From positions 1-29,709 of the forward strand of contig JALTUB010000352.1 in the NCBI GenBank assembly GCA_027047745.1: a DNA stretch of 29,709 bases. Direction: 5' to 3'. Every line of letters starts with the position of its first letter. Position 1 is the stretch's first letter. Positions 1 to 8,133 of the stretch are shown piece by piece. The stretch is from Sulfurimonas sp. Lineage in GTDB: Bacteria; Campylobacterota; Campylobacteria; Campylobacterales; Sulfurimonadaceae. The position numbers and the translations under genes were made by a program. The notes below the pieces were generated by a model. It was not told where the DNA came from. It saw only the letters and a program-made list of their open reading frames with translations, and searched no databases.

Positions 1-1845
1 TGTGTTGCAGTATATGAAGGTGGTGAAGCGAAAATCATCCCAAATGCAGAAGGTAAAAATACAACTCCATCAGTAGTTGCGTTTACAGACAAAGGTGATG
101 TTTTAGTAGGTGATCCTGCAAAGCGTCAAGCGATTACAAACCCTGAAAAAACAATCTCTTCAATCAAGAGAATCATGGGTCTCATGATGGATGAAGAAAA
201 CGCAAAAGAAGCACACGATAAAGTAACTTACAATATCGTAAATAAAGATGGTGCTGCTTGTGTTGATGTTGCTGGAAAAGTTTACACTCCACAAGAGATA
301 AGTGCAAAAATCCTTTCAAAACTTAAAGAAGATGCAGAAGCTTATGTTGGTGGAAGCGTTACTGATGCAGTTATCACTGTACCTGCTTACTTCAATGATG
401 CACAGCGTAAAGCAACAAAAGATGCTGGAACTATCGCTGGGCTTAATGTTTTAAGAATTATCAATGAGCCAACTGCATCTGCACTTGCTTATGGTTTAGA
501 AAGTAAAGCTGAAGAAAATGTACTTGTTTATGACCTTGGTGGTGGAACATTTGATGTTACAACTCTTGAGATTTCTGATGGTACTTTTGAAGTTCTTTCA
601 ACTGACGGTGACGCATTTTTAGGTGGTGATGACTTTGACAACAAAATCGTTGACTTCTTAAATGATGAGTTCAAAAACTCTCATGGCATCGAACTTAAAA
701 ATGACAAGATGGCACTACAACGCTTAAAAGATGCTGCTGAAAATGCTAAAAAAGAGTTAAGTTCTGCAACTGAAACAGAGATTAACTTACCGTTTATAAC
801 AATGACAGAAGCTGGGCCACAACACTTAGTGGTAAAACTTACTCGTGCGAAATTTGAAGGTATGATTTCTGGTCTTATTGATGAAACTATTACACACATA
901 AAAACAGCGATGAAAGAGGCTGATTTAGATAATGGTGAAATCAAAGAGATAATCATGGTTGGTGGTTCTACTCGTGTTCCAGTGGCACAAGAGGCAGTAT
1001 CTAAATACTTCGGTGGAAAAGACCTTAACAAAGGTGTAAATCCTGATGAAGTTGTTGCTGCAGGTGCTGCTATCCAAGGTGGTGTTTTAAGAGGAGATGT
1101 TAAAGATGTTTTACTTCTTGATGTTACTCCATTATCACTTGGTATCGAAACTCTTGGTGGAGTTATGACTAAGATAATCGAAAAAGGAACTACAATTCCT
1201 GTTAAAAAGTCTCAAGTTTTCTCAACTGCAGAAGACAACCAACCAGCTGTTAGTATTTCTGTTGGTCAAGGTGAAAGAGAATTTGCAAAAGATAACAAAT
1301 CTTTAGGGCTTTTTGAACTTGGAGACATCCCAGCTGCTCCAAGAGGTGTTCCACAAATCGAAGTAACTTTTGACATAGATGCAAATGGTATCTTAACTGT
1401 TAGTTCAACTGACAAAGGAACTGGTAAATCTCAATCAATAACTATCTCTGGGTCTTCAGGACTAAGCGAAGAAGAGATTAACAAAATGGTTCAAGATGCA
1501 GAACAAAACAAAGCTACTGATGAAGAGAGAAAAGCCTTAGTTGACCTTAAAAACCAAGCAGATGCACTTATCGTTCAAACTGAAAAATCAGTAACTGAAA
1601 TGGGTGATAAACTTGATGCAGAGGAAAAAGCTAAGATAGAAGCTGCTGTAATCGACCTAAAAGATACTTTAAAAGATGAAAACGCTACTAAAGAGCAAAT
1701 AGAAGAAAAAGTAAAAACTTTAACAGAAGCTGCTCATAAAATGGCAGAAGAGATGTACAAAAAAGAGCAAAACCCAGCTGCTGCTGAGGCTGATGCTAAA
1801 AAGAAAAAAGATGATGAGGATGTTATAGACGCTGAGATTGAATAA
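1..1845 (+). CDS. dnaK: DnaK (Hsp70) molecular chaperone, 5' end outside window
   Basis: ATP-dependent cytosolic Hsp70 chaperone working with DnaJ and GrpE. The reading frame is open from base 1 and starts at the Cys-Val-Ala that follows the first phosphate loop of Hsp70 proteins, so only about 14 N-terminal residues are missing; the internal ATG at 175 is not the start. Visible signatures are the second nucleotide-binding motif VYDLGGGTFDV, the VGGSTRVP motif, the hydrophobic interdomain linker DVLLLDVTPLSLG, the beta-sandwich substrate domain, the helical lid and the acidic tail ending DEDVIDAEIE. The 614 residues seen plus the missing start give the usual DnaK length. It converges on the next gene with a 22-base gap, in which I see no clear terminator hairpin. 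Its usual operon partners (hrcA, grpE) would lie upstream of the window. Confidence 0.98.
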   Translation, partial: CVAVYEGGEAKIIPNAEGKNTTPSVVAFTDKGDVLVGDPAKRQAITNPEKTISSIKRIMGLMMDEENAKEAHDKVTYNIVNKDGAACVDVAGKVYTPQEISAKILSKLKEDAEAYVGGSVTDAVITVPAYFNDAQRKATKDAGTIAGLNVLRIINEPTASALAYGLESKAEENVLVYDLGGGTFDVTTLEISDGTFEVLSTDGDAFLGGDDFDNKIVDFLNDEFKNSHGIELKNDKMALQRLKDAAENAKKELSSATETEINLPFITMTEAGPQHLVVKLTRAKFEGMISGLIDETITHIKTAMKEADLDNGEIKEIIMVGGSTRVPVAQEAVSKYFGGKDLNKGVNPDEVVAAGAAIQGGVLRGDVKDVLLLDVTPLSLGIETLGGVMTKIIEKGTTIPVKKSQVFSTAEDNQPAVSISVGQGEREFAKDNKSLGLFELGDIPAAPRGVPQIEVTFDIDANGILTVSSTDKGTGKSQSITISGSSGLSEEEINKMVQDAEQNKATDEERKALVDLKNQADALIVQTEKSVTEMGDKLDAEEKAKIEAAVIDLKDTLKDENATKEQIEEKVKTLTEAAHKMAEEMYKKEQNPAAAEADAKKKKDDEDVIDAEIE

Positions 1846-1867
1846 TCTCGCGTTTATAAATACAAAT

Positions 1868-3733
1868 CTAATCTAGCAATTTTGCCAAGGGTTTTCCTAT
1901 GTGATACCCTTGAGCATAGTCAATATCCATATCTTTAACAGCATTATAAATTTCTTCAGAACTCACAAACTCTATAACGATTTCTATCCCAAGTTTTTTT
2001 GAAACCTCAACTATAGATTCTATAACAACTCTTGACTTTTCACTTGTAAGCATTGACTCAGTTAAAGAACCATCAATCTTTATGTAGTCAATTTTCATAT
2101 TAAAAATAACATCATAGTTGGAATATCCAGTTCCAAAATCATCCAAAGCAATACTAACATTATGTGAGTGTAAATCAGCGAAGAATGTAGCCACATCATT
2201 CAAGTTTACAATAGCTTCATACTCTAAAAGTTCAAAGGTGCATCTACTTGCTGTTTGAGGGTTCTCTTTTATAATTTCTAAGATAAAAGCCTTCGTATCC
2301 TGATTTATCAAATCAGAATACAGAAGATTGATAGAAAAACCACAATCTTTATCTCTGAAAAAATCAAAACTATTTTTTATCATCAACTTTGTAACTTCTG
2401 GATACAAATACATATTTTCCAAAGAGTCTAAAAATTCACCTGGAAACATAATAGTACCATCAATATTTTGCACTCTCATAAGCACTTCATATTTTGTTAT
2501 TTTTCCTGTTTTTAAATCTTCTATGGGTTGAAAATGAGAGATTATTCTATTGTCTACAAATGCAAGTTGAAGTTTTTTAGATAAATGCAGTTCATCAGCA
2601 TATAAAAACAGTGCTTTTTCATCAGTGTTATCTACATTAACAATATCGCCATAATGTTTTTTAGATAACATAAGTCCATACTCACAATACTCTAAAACAT
2701 GCTTAGATAGTTGGGCATAACTTCCATAAAAAGAGATGCTCATACTCTCATCTGCAAAATTAAATTCATATTTATATAGTTCTTCTTTAAAAAGAGTGAT
2801 GACTTTTTCTGCCTCTTGCGTTGAAAAAAGGATTGCAAACTCATCTCCATATATCCTGTATGTACTCATAACTTCGGGGATAGTATCAACTTTATCAGCT
2901 ATTTTTCTAATCAATTTATCACAAACATCATGACCGTACAAAAGATTCATTTTTTTAAAATCTTTTATGTTAAACACCAATATCGAAACATCTTTATCAT
3001 ACTTTTGAATATCATTTTTAAGTTGAAAATAGTTAAACTTTCCACTCAAAGGGTCTTCATAAATGGAACGAATACGACGAGTAAAGAATATATTCATAAT
3101 CGAATTTTTAATCTGATAAGATGATTCTAAAATATCCATATATAGAAGTAAAAAGTAAGCATAATCTTCTTTATGATACATTCTTAAAGCGCTCTCAGCC
3201 ATTGAGTGAAGATTTATATGTTTTTGAACTAAAGAGGACGGTATATTCTCTTTTTCACTTAAAATCCATTTTCCAACAAAACATTTTCTAGGATCTAGTT
3301 CAAAATAAGTAGGTTTTTCAACGATAGTAGTGATAAAACTTTTCATCCAGTTAAGATGTGCATCAATCAACTCTCGTGTTGATTCTAAAACAACACTCAT
3401 CTTAGTACCCAACTCCTCTTCTATACCCTCTTTATCATCTAAAAGTTGCTTATGTAGATATGCCTCGGCTATTTTATTTTTTATCATATGTCTATGCTGG
3501 TCTATGTTACAGTATCTAAAAAACTCATCTATATACTCACTCACGATAACATAAGGCACTTTATGCTCGTACAATTTTACGGATAGTTCTGAGTAAAGAG
3601 ACCTATTCTCAGGCTCAGCCAATATCTTTTTCCAGTCATTTAACACACTGTTACCTAAAAGAGCATCTTTCCATGCATAAAAATAATTCGACTCTTTCAT
3701 AGTAAAAATCACTTTTTCTATATCTATATCCAT
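1868..3733 (-). CDS. CZB-GGDEF-EAL cyclic-di-GMP protein, probable phosphodiesterase
   Basis: A 621-residue cytosolic protein without obvious membrane segments. Residues 1-120 are a helical region I do not recognise. Residues about 120-205 match the chemoreceptor zinc-binding (CZB) pattern: H126 in HLNW, C151 followed by GKW at 154-156, then H172 and H176. Residues about 225-370 are a GGDEF domain that looks inactive: the signature is YGDEF (295-299) and the first metal-binding Asp is Asn255. Residues about 385-621 are an EAL domain with its key residues in place: E416 (as EVL), N469, E501, DDFGTG (531-536), K552 and Q608. The likely role is breaking down cyclic-di-GMP under control of zinc or of oxidation of the CZB cysteine. 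In known CZB proteins (E. coli DgcZ, H. pylori TlpD) this domain senses zinc or hypochlorous acid. Single gene, apparently with its own promoter; the Shine-Dalgarno is weak. Confidence 0.9.
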   Translation of the reverse strand: MDIDIEKVIFTMKESNYFYAWKDALLGNSVLNDWKKILAEPENRSLYSELSVKLYEHKVPYVIVSEYIDEFFRYCNIDQHRHMIKNKIAEAYLHKQLLDDKEGIEEELGTKMSVVLESTRELIDAHLNWMKSFITTIVEKPTYFELDPRKCFVGKWILSEKENIPSSLVQKHINLHSMAESALRMYHKEDYAYFLLLYMDILESSYQIKNSIMNIFFTRRIRSIYEDPLSGKFNYFQLKNDIQKYDKDVSILVFNIKDFKKMNLLYGHDVCDKLIRKIADKVDTIPEVMSTYRIYGDEFAILFSTQEAEKVITLFKEELYKYEFNFADESMSISFYGSYAQLSKHVLEYCEYGLMLSKKHYGDIVNVDNTDEKALFLYADELHLSKKLQLAFVDNRIISHFQPIEDLKTGKITKYEVLMRVQNIDGTIMFPGEFLDSLENMYLYPEVTKLMIKNSFDFFRDKDCGFSINLLYSDLINQDTKAFILEIIKENPQTASRCTFELLEYEAIVNLNDVATFFADLHSHNVSIALDDFGTGYSNYDVIFNMKIDYIKIDGSLTESMLTSEKSRVVIESIVEVSKKLGIEIVIEFVSSEEIYNAVKDMDIDYAQGYHIGKPLAKLLD

Positions 3734-3766
3734 AATTAGTACCTACACTCCAAAGTTATTGAAAAT

Positions 3767-3775
3767 ATTATATCA
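3767..3775 (-). promoter_or_regulatory. Extended -10 promoter for the CZB-GGDEF-EAL gene
   Basis: Read on the minus strand this is TGATATAAT, an extended -10 element (TGn plus a perfect TATAAT), with a T-run just upstream. It would give a leader of roughly 27 bases before the start codon at 3733. Campylobacterota housekeeping promoters commonly have a strong -10 and no clear -35, as seen here. The assignment rests on sequence pattern only. Confidence 0.5.
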
Positions 3776-3812
3776 TAAAAAAGTCTATGCAATTTTTTAT
3801 TAATACGATAGA

Positions 3813-3821
3813 TGGTAAAAT
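3813..3821 (+). promoter_or_regulatory. Candidate extended -10 promoter for the thioredoxin/Bat operon
   Basis: TGGTAAAAT, an extended -10 type element 25 bases before the ATG at 3847, with a T-rich stretch upstream. Transcription starting just after it would leave a short leader that includes the AGGA ribosome-binding site at 3837-3840. This supports the start at 3847 rather than the in-frame ATG at 3787, which would lie upstream of the promoter. It is a weaker match than the divergent promoter on the other strand. Confidence 0.4.
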
Positions 3822-3846
3822 ACCTATACAAATATTAGGACAATTT

Positions 3847-4053
3847 ATGAAAACAGTTATAACTCTTACTCTACTTTATCTATCATTAACAGCTCAGGGC
3901 TATCAACAAGGGAAGATTGATATGCATGGTGGAAGTTATGATGATAGTTATAAAAACACTTCTGTAAAAAGAAATTTTGCTTGTATGTCAGATTTTTTAG
4001 ATAAAAATAGCTCATCTTCAACAAAAAAACAAAAAAATAGTAACTATAAATAA
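3847..4053 (+). CDS. Small exported protein of unknown function
   Basis: A 68-residue protein beginning MKTVITLTLLYLSLTAQG, a likely signal peptide (basic start, hydrophobic core, small residues near position 16-18). The mature part would be about 50 hydrophilic residues with GKIDMHGGSYDD near its start, one cysteine (C46) and a Ser/Lys-rich tail. The start was chosen for its AGGA ribosome-binding site six bases upstream and for the signal peptide; an in-frame ATG at 3787 would bury that peptide behind 20 residues. Its stop overlaps the next start (TAATG), so it is translationally coupled to the thioredoxin-like gene. I do not recognise a family. A periplasmic partner or substrate of the downstream thioredoxin is possible but is inference. 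Confidence 0.7.
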   Translation: MKTVITLTLLYLSLTAQGYQQGKIDMHGGSYDDSYKNTSVKRNFACMSDFLDKNSSSSTKKQKNSNYK

Positions 4054-4553
4054 TGATTGCAAAACTAAAACATTACACCAAAGAGGTACTTTTTTTCATC
4101 ATAACCATGACAATATTTGCAAATGCTATAAGTTTGTATAAGAGTCAAGATTTAAACACATCCTCCTTAGAGTTACAAACAGTAACTCTGTTAAACAATA
4201 AACCTTATACTATTGCAAAGAAAAAACCGATTTTACTCAATATTTGGGCGACATGGTGTCCTACTTGTAAGCTGGAAGCTGGAAATATTCAAAGATTGTC
4301 AGAACATTTTGAAGTTATCACTATCGCAGTAAAATCAGGAAGTGATAAGGCTATACAAAAGTACATGAAAGAGCATGATTTAAACTTTAAAGTTATAAAT
4401 GACAAAGATGGAGCTTTAGCATCGCAGTTTCATGTAAGTGCTTTTCCAACAACATTTATATATGATAAAAACAAAAAGTCGCTCTTTAGCGAAGTTGGAT
4501 ACACAAGCACAGTAGGACTTTGGCTTAGGATGCTCTGGGCAGGAATGAAATAA
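4053..4553 (+). CDS. Membrane-anchored thioredoxin-like protein (TlpA/DsbE type)
   Basis: A 166-residue thioredoxin-fold protein with one N-terminal hydrophobic segment (about residues 11-29, a signal anchor) and the rest in the periplasm. The active site WATWCPTC has C69 and C72, and the cis-proline loop is AFPTTF (P132), both typical of TlpA/ResA/DsbE-like thiol-disulfide proteins that act on periplasmic cysteines, such as apocytochrome c. Its position in one operon with a CANCH cytochrome and Bat proteins suggests a role in maturing or repairing envelope proteins. It overlaps the preceding gene by one base and is separated from batA by one base. Whether it reduces or oxidises its targets cannot be told from sequence; the family call is solid, the substrate is unknown. 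Confidence 0.9.
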   Translation: MIAKLKHYTKEVLFFIITMTIFANAISLYKSQDLNTSSLELQTVTLLNNKPYTIAKKKPILLNIWATWCPTCKLEAGNIQRLSEHFEVITIAVKSGSDKAIQKYMKEHDLNFKVINDKDGALASQFHVSAFPTTFIYDKNKKSLFSEVGYTSTVGLWLRMLWAGMK

Positions 4554-4554
4554 A

Positions 4555-5457
4555 ATGTATCACTTTGAGTTTGAGTATATTTATGCTTTTATTTTACTCT
4601 TATTGATTATCTGTATCTACAAATGTCCTCTAAGCATAAAAACAATAATATTTCCACATATTCAACTCTTTACTAAAAAAACTGAGCTTTTCAACAAAGA
4701 TAAGTTGCTCTCTTCTATCATTTTGACTCTTCTTGTAACAGCCCTAGCCTCACCCATCTCTTATGATTCCAAAAGTTCACAACAAAGAAAAGGACGAGAC
4801 TTAGTCTTTGCACTTGATACAAGTGGCTCAATGGGAGAGAGTGGCTACTCTGCAGAGGACGAGCAAAAATCTAAATTTGATATTTTACTATCTCTTATGA
4901 AAAAGTTTGTTACAAAAAGATTTGATGACAATGTCGGTGTTGTTGTCTTTGGCTCTTATGCTTTTTCTCCTGTACCTATCACTTACGATATGCACTCTTT
5001 AAAGTATATGCTTGATTTTTTAGAAGTTGGCATGGCTGGAAGTTCTACTGCCATCGGTGATGGTCTGGCTCGTTCACTTGATATGCTTGAAAAAGCAAAA
5101 GCGAAAAACAGAGTCATTATCCTCATCACAGATGGTTATCAAAACAGTGGAGAAACAAAGATAAAAGATGCAGTAGCCCTTGCAAAAAAACTTCATGTAA
5201 AGATTTACACTATCGGCTTAGGCAAAAAGAGTGATTATGATGCTAAACTTTTAGAAAAAATAGCTAAAGATACAAAAGGTACTTCTTTTTCTGCACAAAA
5301 TGCACAAACTTTAGAAGAGGTTTACCAAGAGTTAAACTCACTAGAACCAAGTGAGATACGCTCACAAAACTATCTTAACAAGCATATGCTCTTCTCATAT
5401 CCATTAGCTTTTGCTATCTTACTACTTTTGTATCTTCTTACTAGGAGGATAGAGTAA
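4555..5457 (+). CDS. batA: BatA-like von Willebrand factor A membrane protein
   Basis: A 300-residue inner-membrane protein. Two hydrophobic segments (about 8-24 and 52-68) precede a von Willebrand A domain (about 82-262), and one more (about 279-296) ends it. The metal-ion-dependent adhesion site is complete: D88-x-S90-G-S92, T165 in the SSTAIGDG loop and D193 in ITDG. This domain order and size match BatA of the Bacteroides aerotolerance (Bat) group, thought to form an envelope complex with BatB and BatD and usually linked to a MoxR ATPase. Its stop is immediately followed by the next gene's ATG. No moxR or DUF58 gene lies next to it here. Confidence 0.85.
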   Translation: MYHFEFEYIYAFILLLLIICIYKCPLSIKTIIFPHIQLFTKKTELFNKDKLLSSIILTLLVTALASPISYDSKSSQQRKGRDLVFALDTSGSMGESGYSAEDEQKSKFDILLSLMKKFVTKRFDDNVGVVVFGSYAFSPVPITYDMHSLKYMLDFLEVGMAGSSTAIGDGLARSLDMLEKAKAKNRVIILITDGYQNSGETKIKDAVALAKKLHVKIYTIGLGKKSDYDAKLLEKIAKDTKGTSFSAQNAQTLEEVYQELNSLEPSEIRSQNYLNKHMLFSYPLAFAILLLLYLLTRRIE

Positions 5458-7008
5458 ATGACTCTGCTAAATGCTTGGGTACTGTTTGGACTTATCCCTA
5501 TCTACTATATTTATAAAAAGCACACAACTCCTAATAAACAGACAAAGCTTTTATATATTGCTCTGTTTTTTATGATTTTAACAGTCGCTAGACCTGCTTA
5601 TGAGAATGCTTATGTAAAAGAGAATTTCAACTCTCATGAGTATATTATAGCCGTAGATGCCTCTTACTCTATGCAAGCAGATGATATCAAACCAACAAGA
5701 TATATACTTGCAAAACAGGCGATTAAAAAGCTTATAAAAGAGCATCCTAAAGATAGATTTACCATCTTTGCTTTTACATCTTCAACTCTTCTTATCTCTC
5801 CTCCTACAACTGACTTTGAGATAAGTATGATGGCATTAGATGCACTAAATCCAAAATATATACTCACAAAGAGTACAAACCTAAAAAATCTTTTTACCAC
5901 CATTGCAAAACTTCCTATGAAGCACAAAAATCTTATCATATTTAGTGATGGAGGCGATGAGCGAGATGTAGCAAACCTTGCTAAAATTGCCAAAAAAAGC
6001 AGTATCACCCCTTTTATCGTTGCCACTGCAACTAAACGAGGTGCAGCACTTAAAAAAGATGGTAAATATGTAAAAAATCTTCATGATGCGATAGTTATAT
6101 CAAAAATAAATCCTATGCTTGTAGATTTGGTCAATGCAACAAAAGGAAAATATTATCAGCTCAAAACTCTTGATGATATTGAAACACTATCAGATGATTT
6201 AAAAACAGAGCAAACAAAAAAAGCGAGTATAGAAGTAAAAACATATAAAGAACTCTTTACTATCCCCCTACTCTTTGCGATTTTATTTTTCTTTTTAGGT
6301 GTCACAAAATTTGCACAAAAGATTTTTATCTTTATCCCTCTGCTTCTACTATCACCCATCAACTCAAAAGCAGGAATCTTAGACTTTTACTATATCTCTC
6401 ATGCAAAACAGGCATACGGTGAAAAAAACTATAAAGAATCAGCCACTGCCTTTAGGCAAATATCTCCAAGCACAAAGAGTTACTACAATATTGCGACCTC
6501 TTGTTATAAAATGGGTGCTTATAAAAAAGCGATTATCTATTACACTCAAATCAGAACAAAAGATAAAGACCTCAAAGAAAAAATCTTTTACAATATAGCA
6601 AACACAGCCGTAAAGCTCAAAAAATACAATAAGGCAAAAGAGTATTATATCTATGCCCTTGCACTAAAAGAGGATAAAGATGCTCTTTACAACCTAAATC
6701 TTTTAAGAAAACTACATCTCAAAGAGACAAAAGATGTTAGTAAGATGATGCCTAAAAACCAGAGCAATGAAGAACAAAAAAAACAGCAAAAAAGCTCTAA
6801 AGCGAAAAAAAAGAAGAGTGGAAGTAAAAGCAAAAACTCTTCAGGGAACTCTTCTAAAAGTGGTAGTGGTTCGGCGAGTTCTAAAAAATCTAAACAAAAA
6901 ATCAAAAGATATAAAACTTCCAAAAAGCGAAAGGGAACTTATAAATTTACCTATAAAGCTTATGAGAAAATCAACAAAGGATACACAGATGAAAAAGAGC
7001 CTTGGTAG
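5458..7008 (+). CDS. batB: BatB-BatC fusion: von Willebrand A domain plus TPR domain
   Basis: A 516-residue membrane protein. Hydrophobic segments at about 3-19 and 31-45 lead into a von Willebrand A domain (about 60-250) whose metal site is D67-x-S69-Y-S71, with Tyr where Gly is usual; D164 in FSDGGD is present. Segments at about 266-282 and 288-301 follow, the second looking like a buried signal peptide (ending NSKAG). Next come TPR-like helical repeats (about 310-420) and a Lys/Ser-rich low-complexity stretch (about 430-495). BatB and BatC are separate genes in many bacteria, so this looks like the two joined, putting the TPR part in the periplasm. Translation probably starts directly after the batA stop, with an AGGAGG-like site inside the end of batA. 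Confidence 0.83.
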   Translation: MTLLNAWVLFGLIPIYYIYKKHTTPNKQTKLLYIALFFMILTVARPAYENAYVKENFNSHEYIIAVDASYSMQADDIKPTRYILAKQAIKKLIKEHPKDRFTIFAFTSSTLLISPPTTDFEISMMALDALNPKYILTKSTNLKNLFTTIAKLPMKHKNLIIFSDGGDERDVANLAKIAKKSSITPFIVATATKRGAALKKDGKYVKNLHDAIVISKINPMLVDLVNATKGKYYQLKTLDDIETLSDDLKTEQTKKASIEVKTYKELFTIPLLFAILFFFLGVTKFAQKIFIFIPLLLLSPINSKAGILDFYYISHAKQAYGEKNYKESATAFRQISPSTKSYYNIATSCYKMGAYKKAIIYYTQIRTKDKDLKEKIFYNIANTAVKLKKYNKAKEYYIYALALKEDKDALYNLNLLRKLHLKETKDVSKMMPKNQSNEEQKKQQKSSKAKKKKSGSKSKNSSGNSSKSGSGSASSKKSKQKIKRYKTSKKRKGTYKFTYKAYEKINKGYTDEKEPW

Positions 7009-8131
7009 AACGGTTTTTTTATTTTTACTTCTCTTTAGCTATGCTCATGCTAAAGAGTTAGTAAGTTACAAACTTTATGCAAACAAAACAACTGCATATA
7101 CAAAAGAGGCAGTAACAATCACCTTTGAAGCTACACAAGAAAATCATACTGACAATATGATGTTTTCACTAGAGCCAAAAAAGAGTAGTGATTATAAAAT
7201 CATCTTGCTCAACAAAAAAGTTAATGACAATAAAAAGCATCATTCAAGTGTTAGGTTTACCTATCTTTTCTTTGGACTAAAAGCGAAAAATATCTCTGTT
7301 GATTTTGATTTTATTGTCCGTACTGCAAGTGATAAAGCTGTAGCAAGTAGTTTTGTTGATGATCATGACGATAGTATTGCTACACAGACTCATGATACAA
7401 CTATAGCTATAAAACCACTATATATATCCATAAAACCATTAAAAAAACATGTGGATTTTGTAGGAGATTTTACACTAAAAGCAAACATAACACAAACAAA
7501 GATTAACCAATATGAGTCTGCAAATATCATTTACACACTTCAAGGAAAAGGTTATGAAGCACAAAATTTACAACCTATTCAAGATATAAAAAATGTTACA
7601 ATTTTCTCTGAGATAAATAACCTCTACAAAAAGAGTACAAAAAATGGTTATGTTATAAAAAGAGAGTATATATATGCTTTAAGTGCAAAAAAGGATTTTA
7701 CCATTCCTTCTCTCAAGCTTTTAGGCTATTCACCTACAACAAAAAGATACTACACACTAACAAATCCACAATATGATATAAAAGTAAAAGCCATTGATAC
7801 ATCAAAACTTTTAGACAATGACGAGTATCCAAGTGATAGACCACTTTTAGATATAGAAGCTCTTAAAAAGTATTTTATATATATCATGATATTTTTTAGT
7901 GGTTATCTTAGTGCAAAGTTAAAAGCTCCTTTGTTTAGAAAAAAGGAACACTCTAAAGAGTATAATGCTATCAGTAAAGCACAAAGTCCAAAAGAGCTTC
8001 TCTTTTCACTAATCAACTTACATAAAGAGAAAATCTTTACAAATGAAGTGCAACTTTTAGAAGAGATTCTCTATAAAAACGCATCGCATAATTTTAATGA
8101 TATTAAGAAAAAAATACTTAAAAAGGTTTAA
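6989..8131 (+). CDS. batD: BatD-like exported membrane-anchored protein
   Basis: A 380-residue protein with a signal peptide (MKKSLGRTVFLFLLLFSYAHA), a large beta-rich periplasmic region, a C-terminal membrane segment at about 295-310 and a short basic cytoplasmic tail. The region around TKINQYESANIIYTLQGKGY fits the BatD (oxygen tolerance) family, whose repeats carry similar phrases. I chose the ATG at 6989 because AAAGGA lies just upstream and the signal peptide begins there; the frame stays open back to 6767, but the extra 74 residues are Lys-rich and mirror the low-complexity coding of batB in another frame. It overlaps the batB-batC gene by 20 bases. BatD probably acts with BatA and BatB as an envelope complex; its molecular task is not established. 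Confidence 0.8.
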   Translation: MKKSLGRTVFLFLLLFSYAHAKELVSYKLYANKTTAYTKEAVTITFEATQENHTDNMMFSLEPKKSSDYKIILLNKKVNDNKKHHSSVRFTYLFFGLKAKNISVDFDFIVRTASDKAVASSFVDDHDDSIATQTHDTTIAIKPLYISIKPLKKHVDFVGDFTLKANITQTKINQYESANIIYTLQGKGYEAQNLQPIQDIKNVTIFSEINNLYKKSTKNGYVIKREYIYALSAKKDFTIPSLKLLGYSPTTKRYYTLTNPQYDIKVKAIDTSKLLDNDEYPSDRPLLDIEALKKYFIYIMIFFSGYLSAKLKAPLFRKKEHSKEYNAISKAQSPKELLFSLINLHKEKIFTNEVQLLEEILYKNASHNFNDIKKKILKKV

Positions 8132-8133
8132 CA

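Noticed and set aside
175..1845. dnaK starting at the ATG at 175
   Set aside because: The frame is open from base 1 and codes for conserved Hsp70 residues upstream of this ATG; the real start is outside the window.
3787..3846. Longer form of the small exported protein starting at 3787
   Set aside because: It would put 20 residues before a normal signal peptide and begins upstream of the likely promoter; no ribosome-binding site precedes it.
6687..6923. Leu/Phe-rich minus-strand frame opposite the Lys/Ser-rich part of the BatB-BatC gene
   Set aside because: Its hydrophobic look is the complement of AAA/AAG-rich coding; nothing supports it as a gene.
6767..6988. A 74-residue N-terminal extension of BatD
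   Set aside because: It is Lys-rich and lies opposite the low-complexity coding of the BatB-BatC gene in another frame; the signal peptide and ribosome-binding site place the start at 6989.
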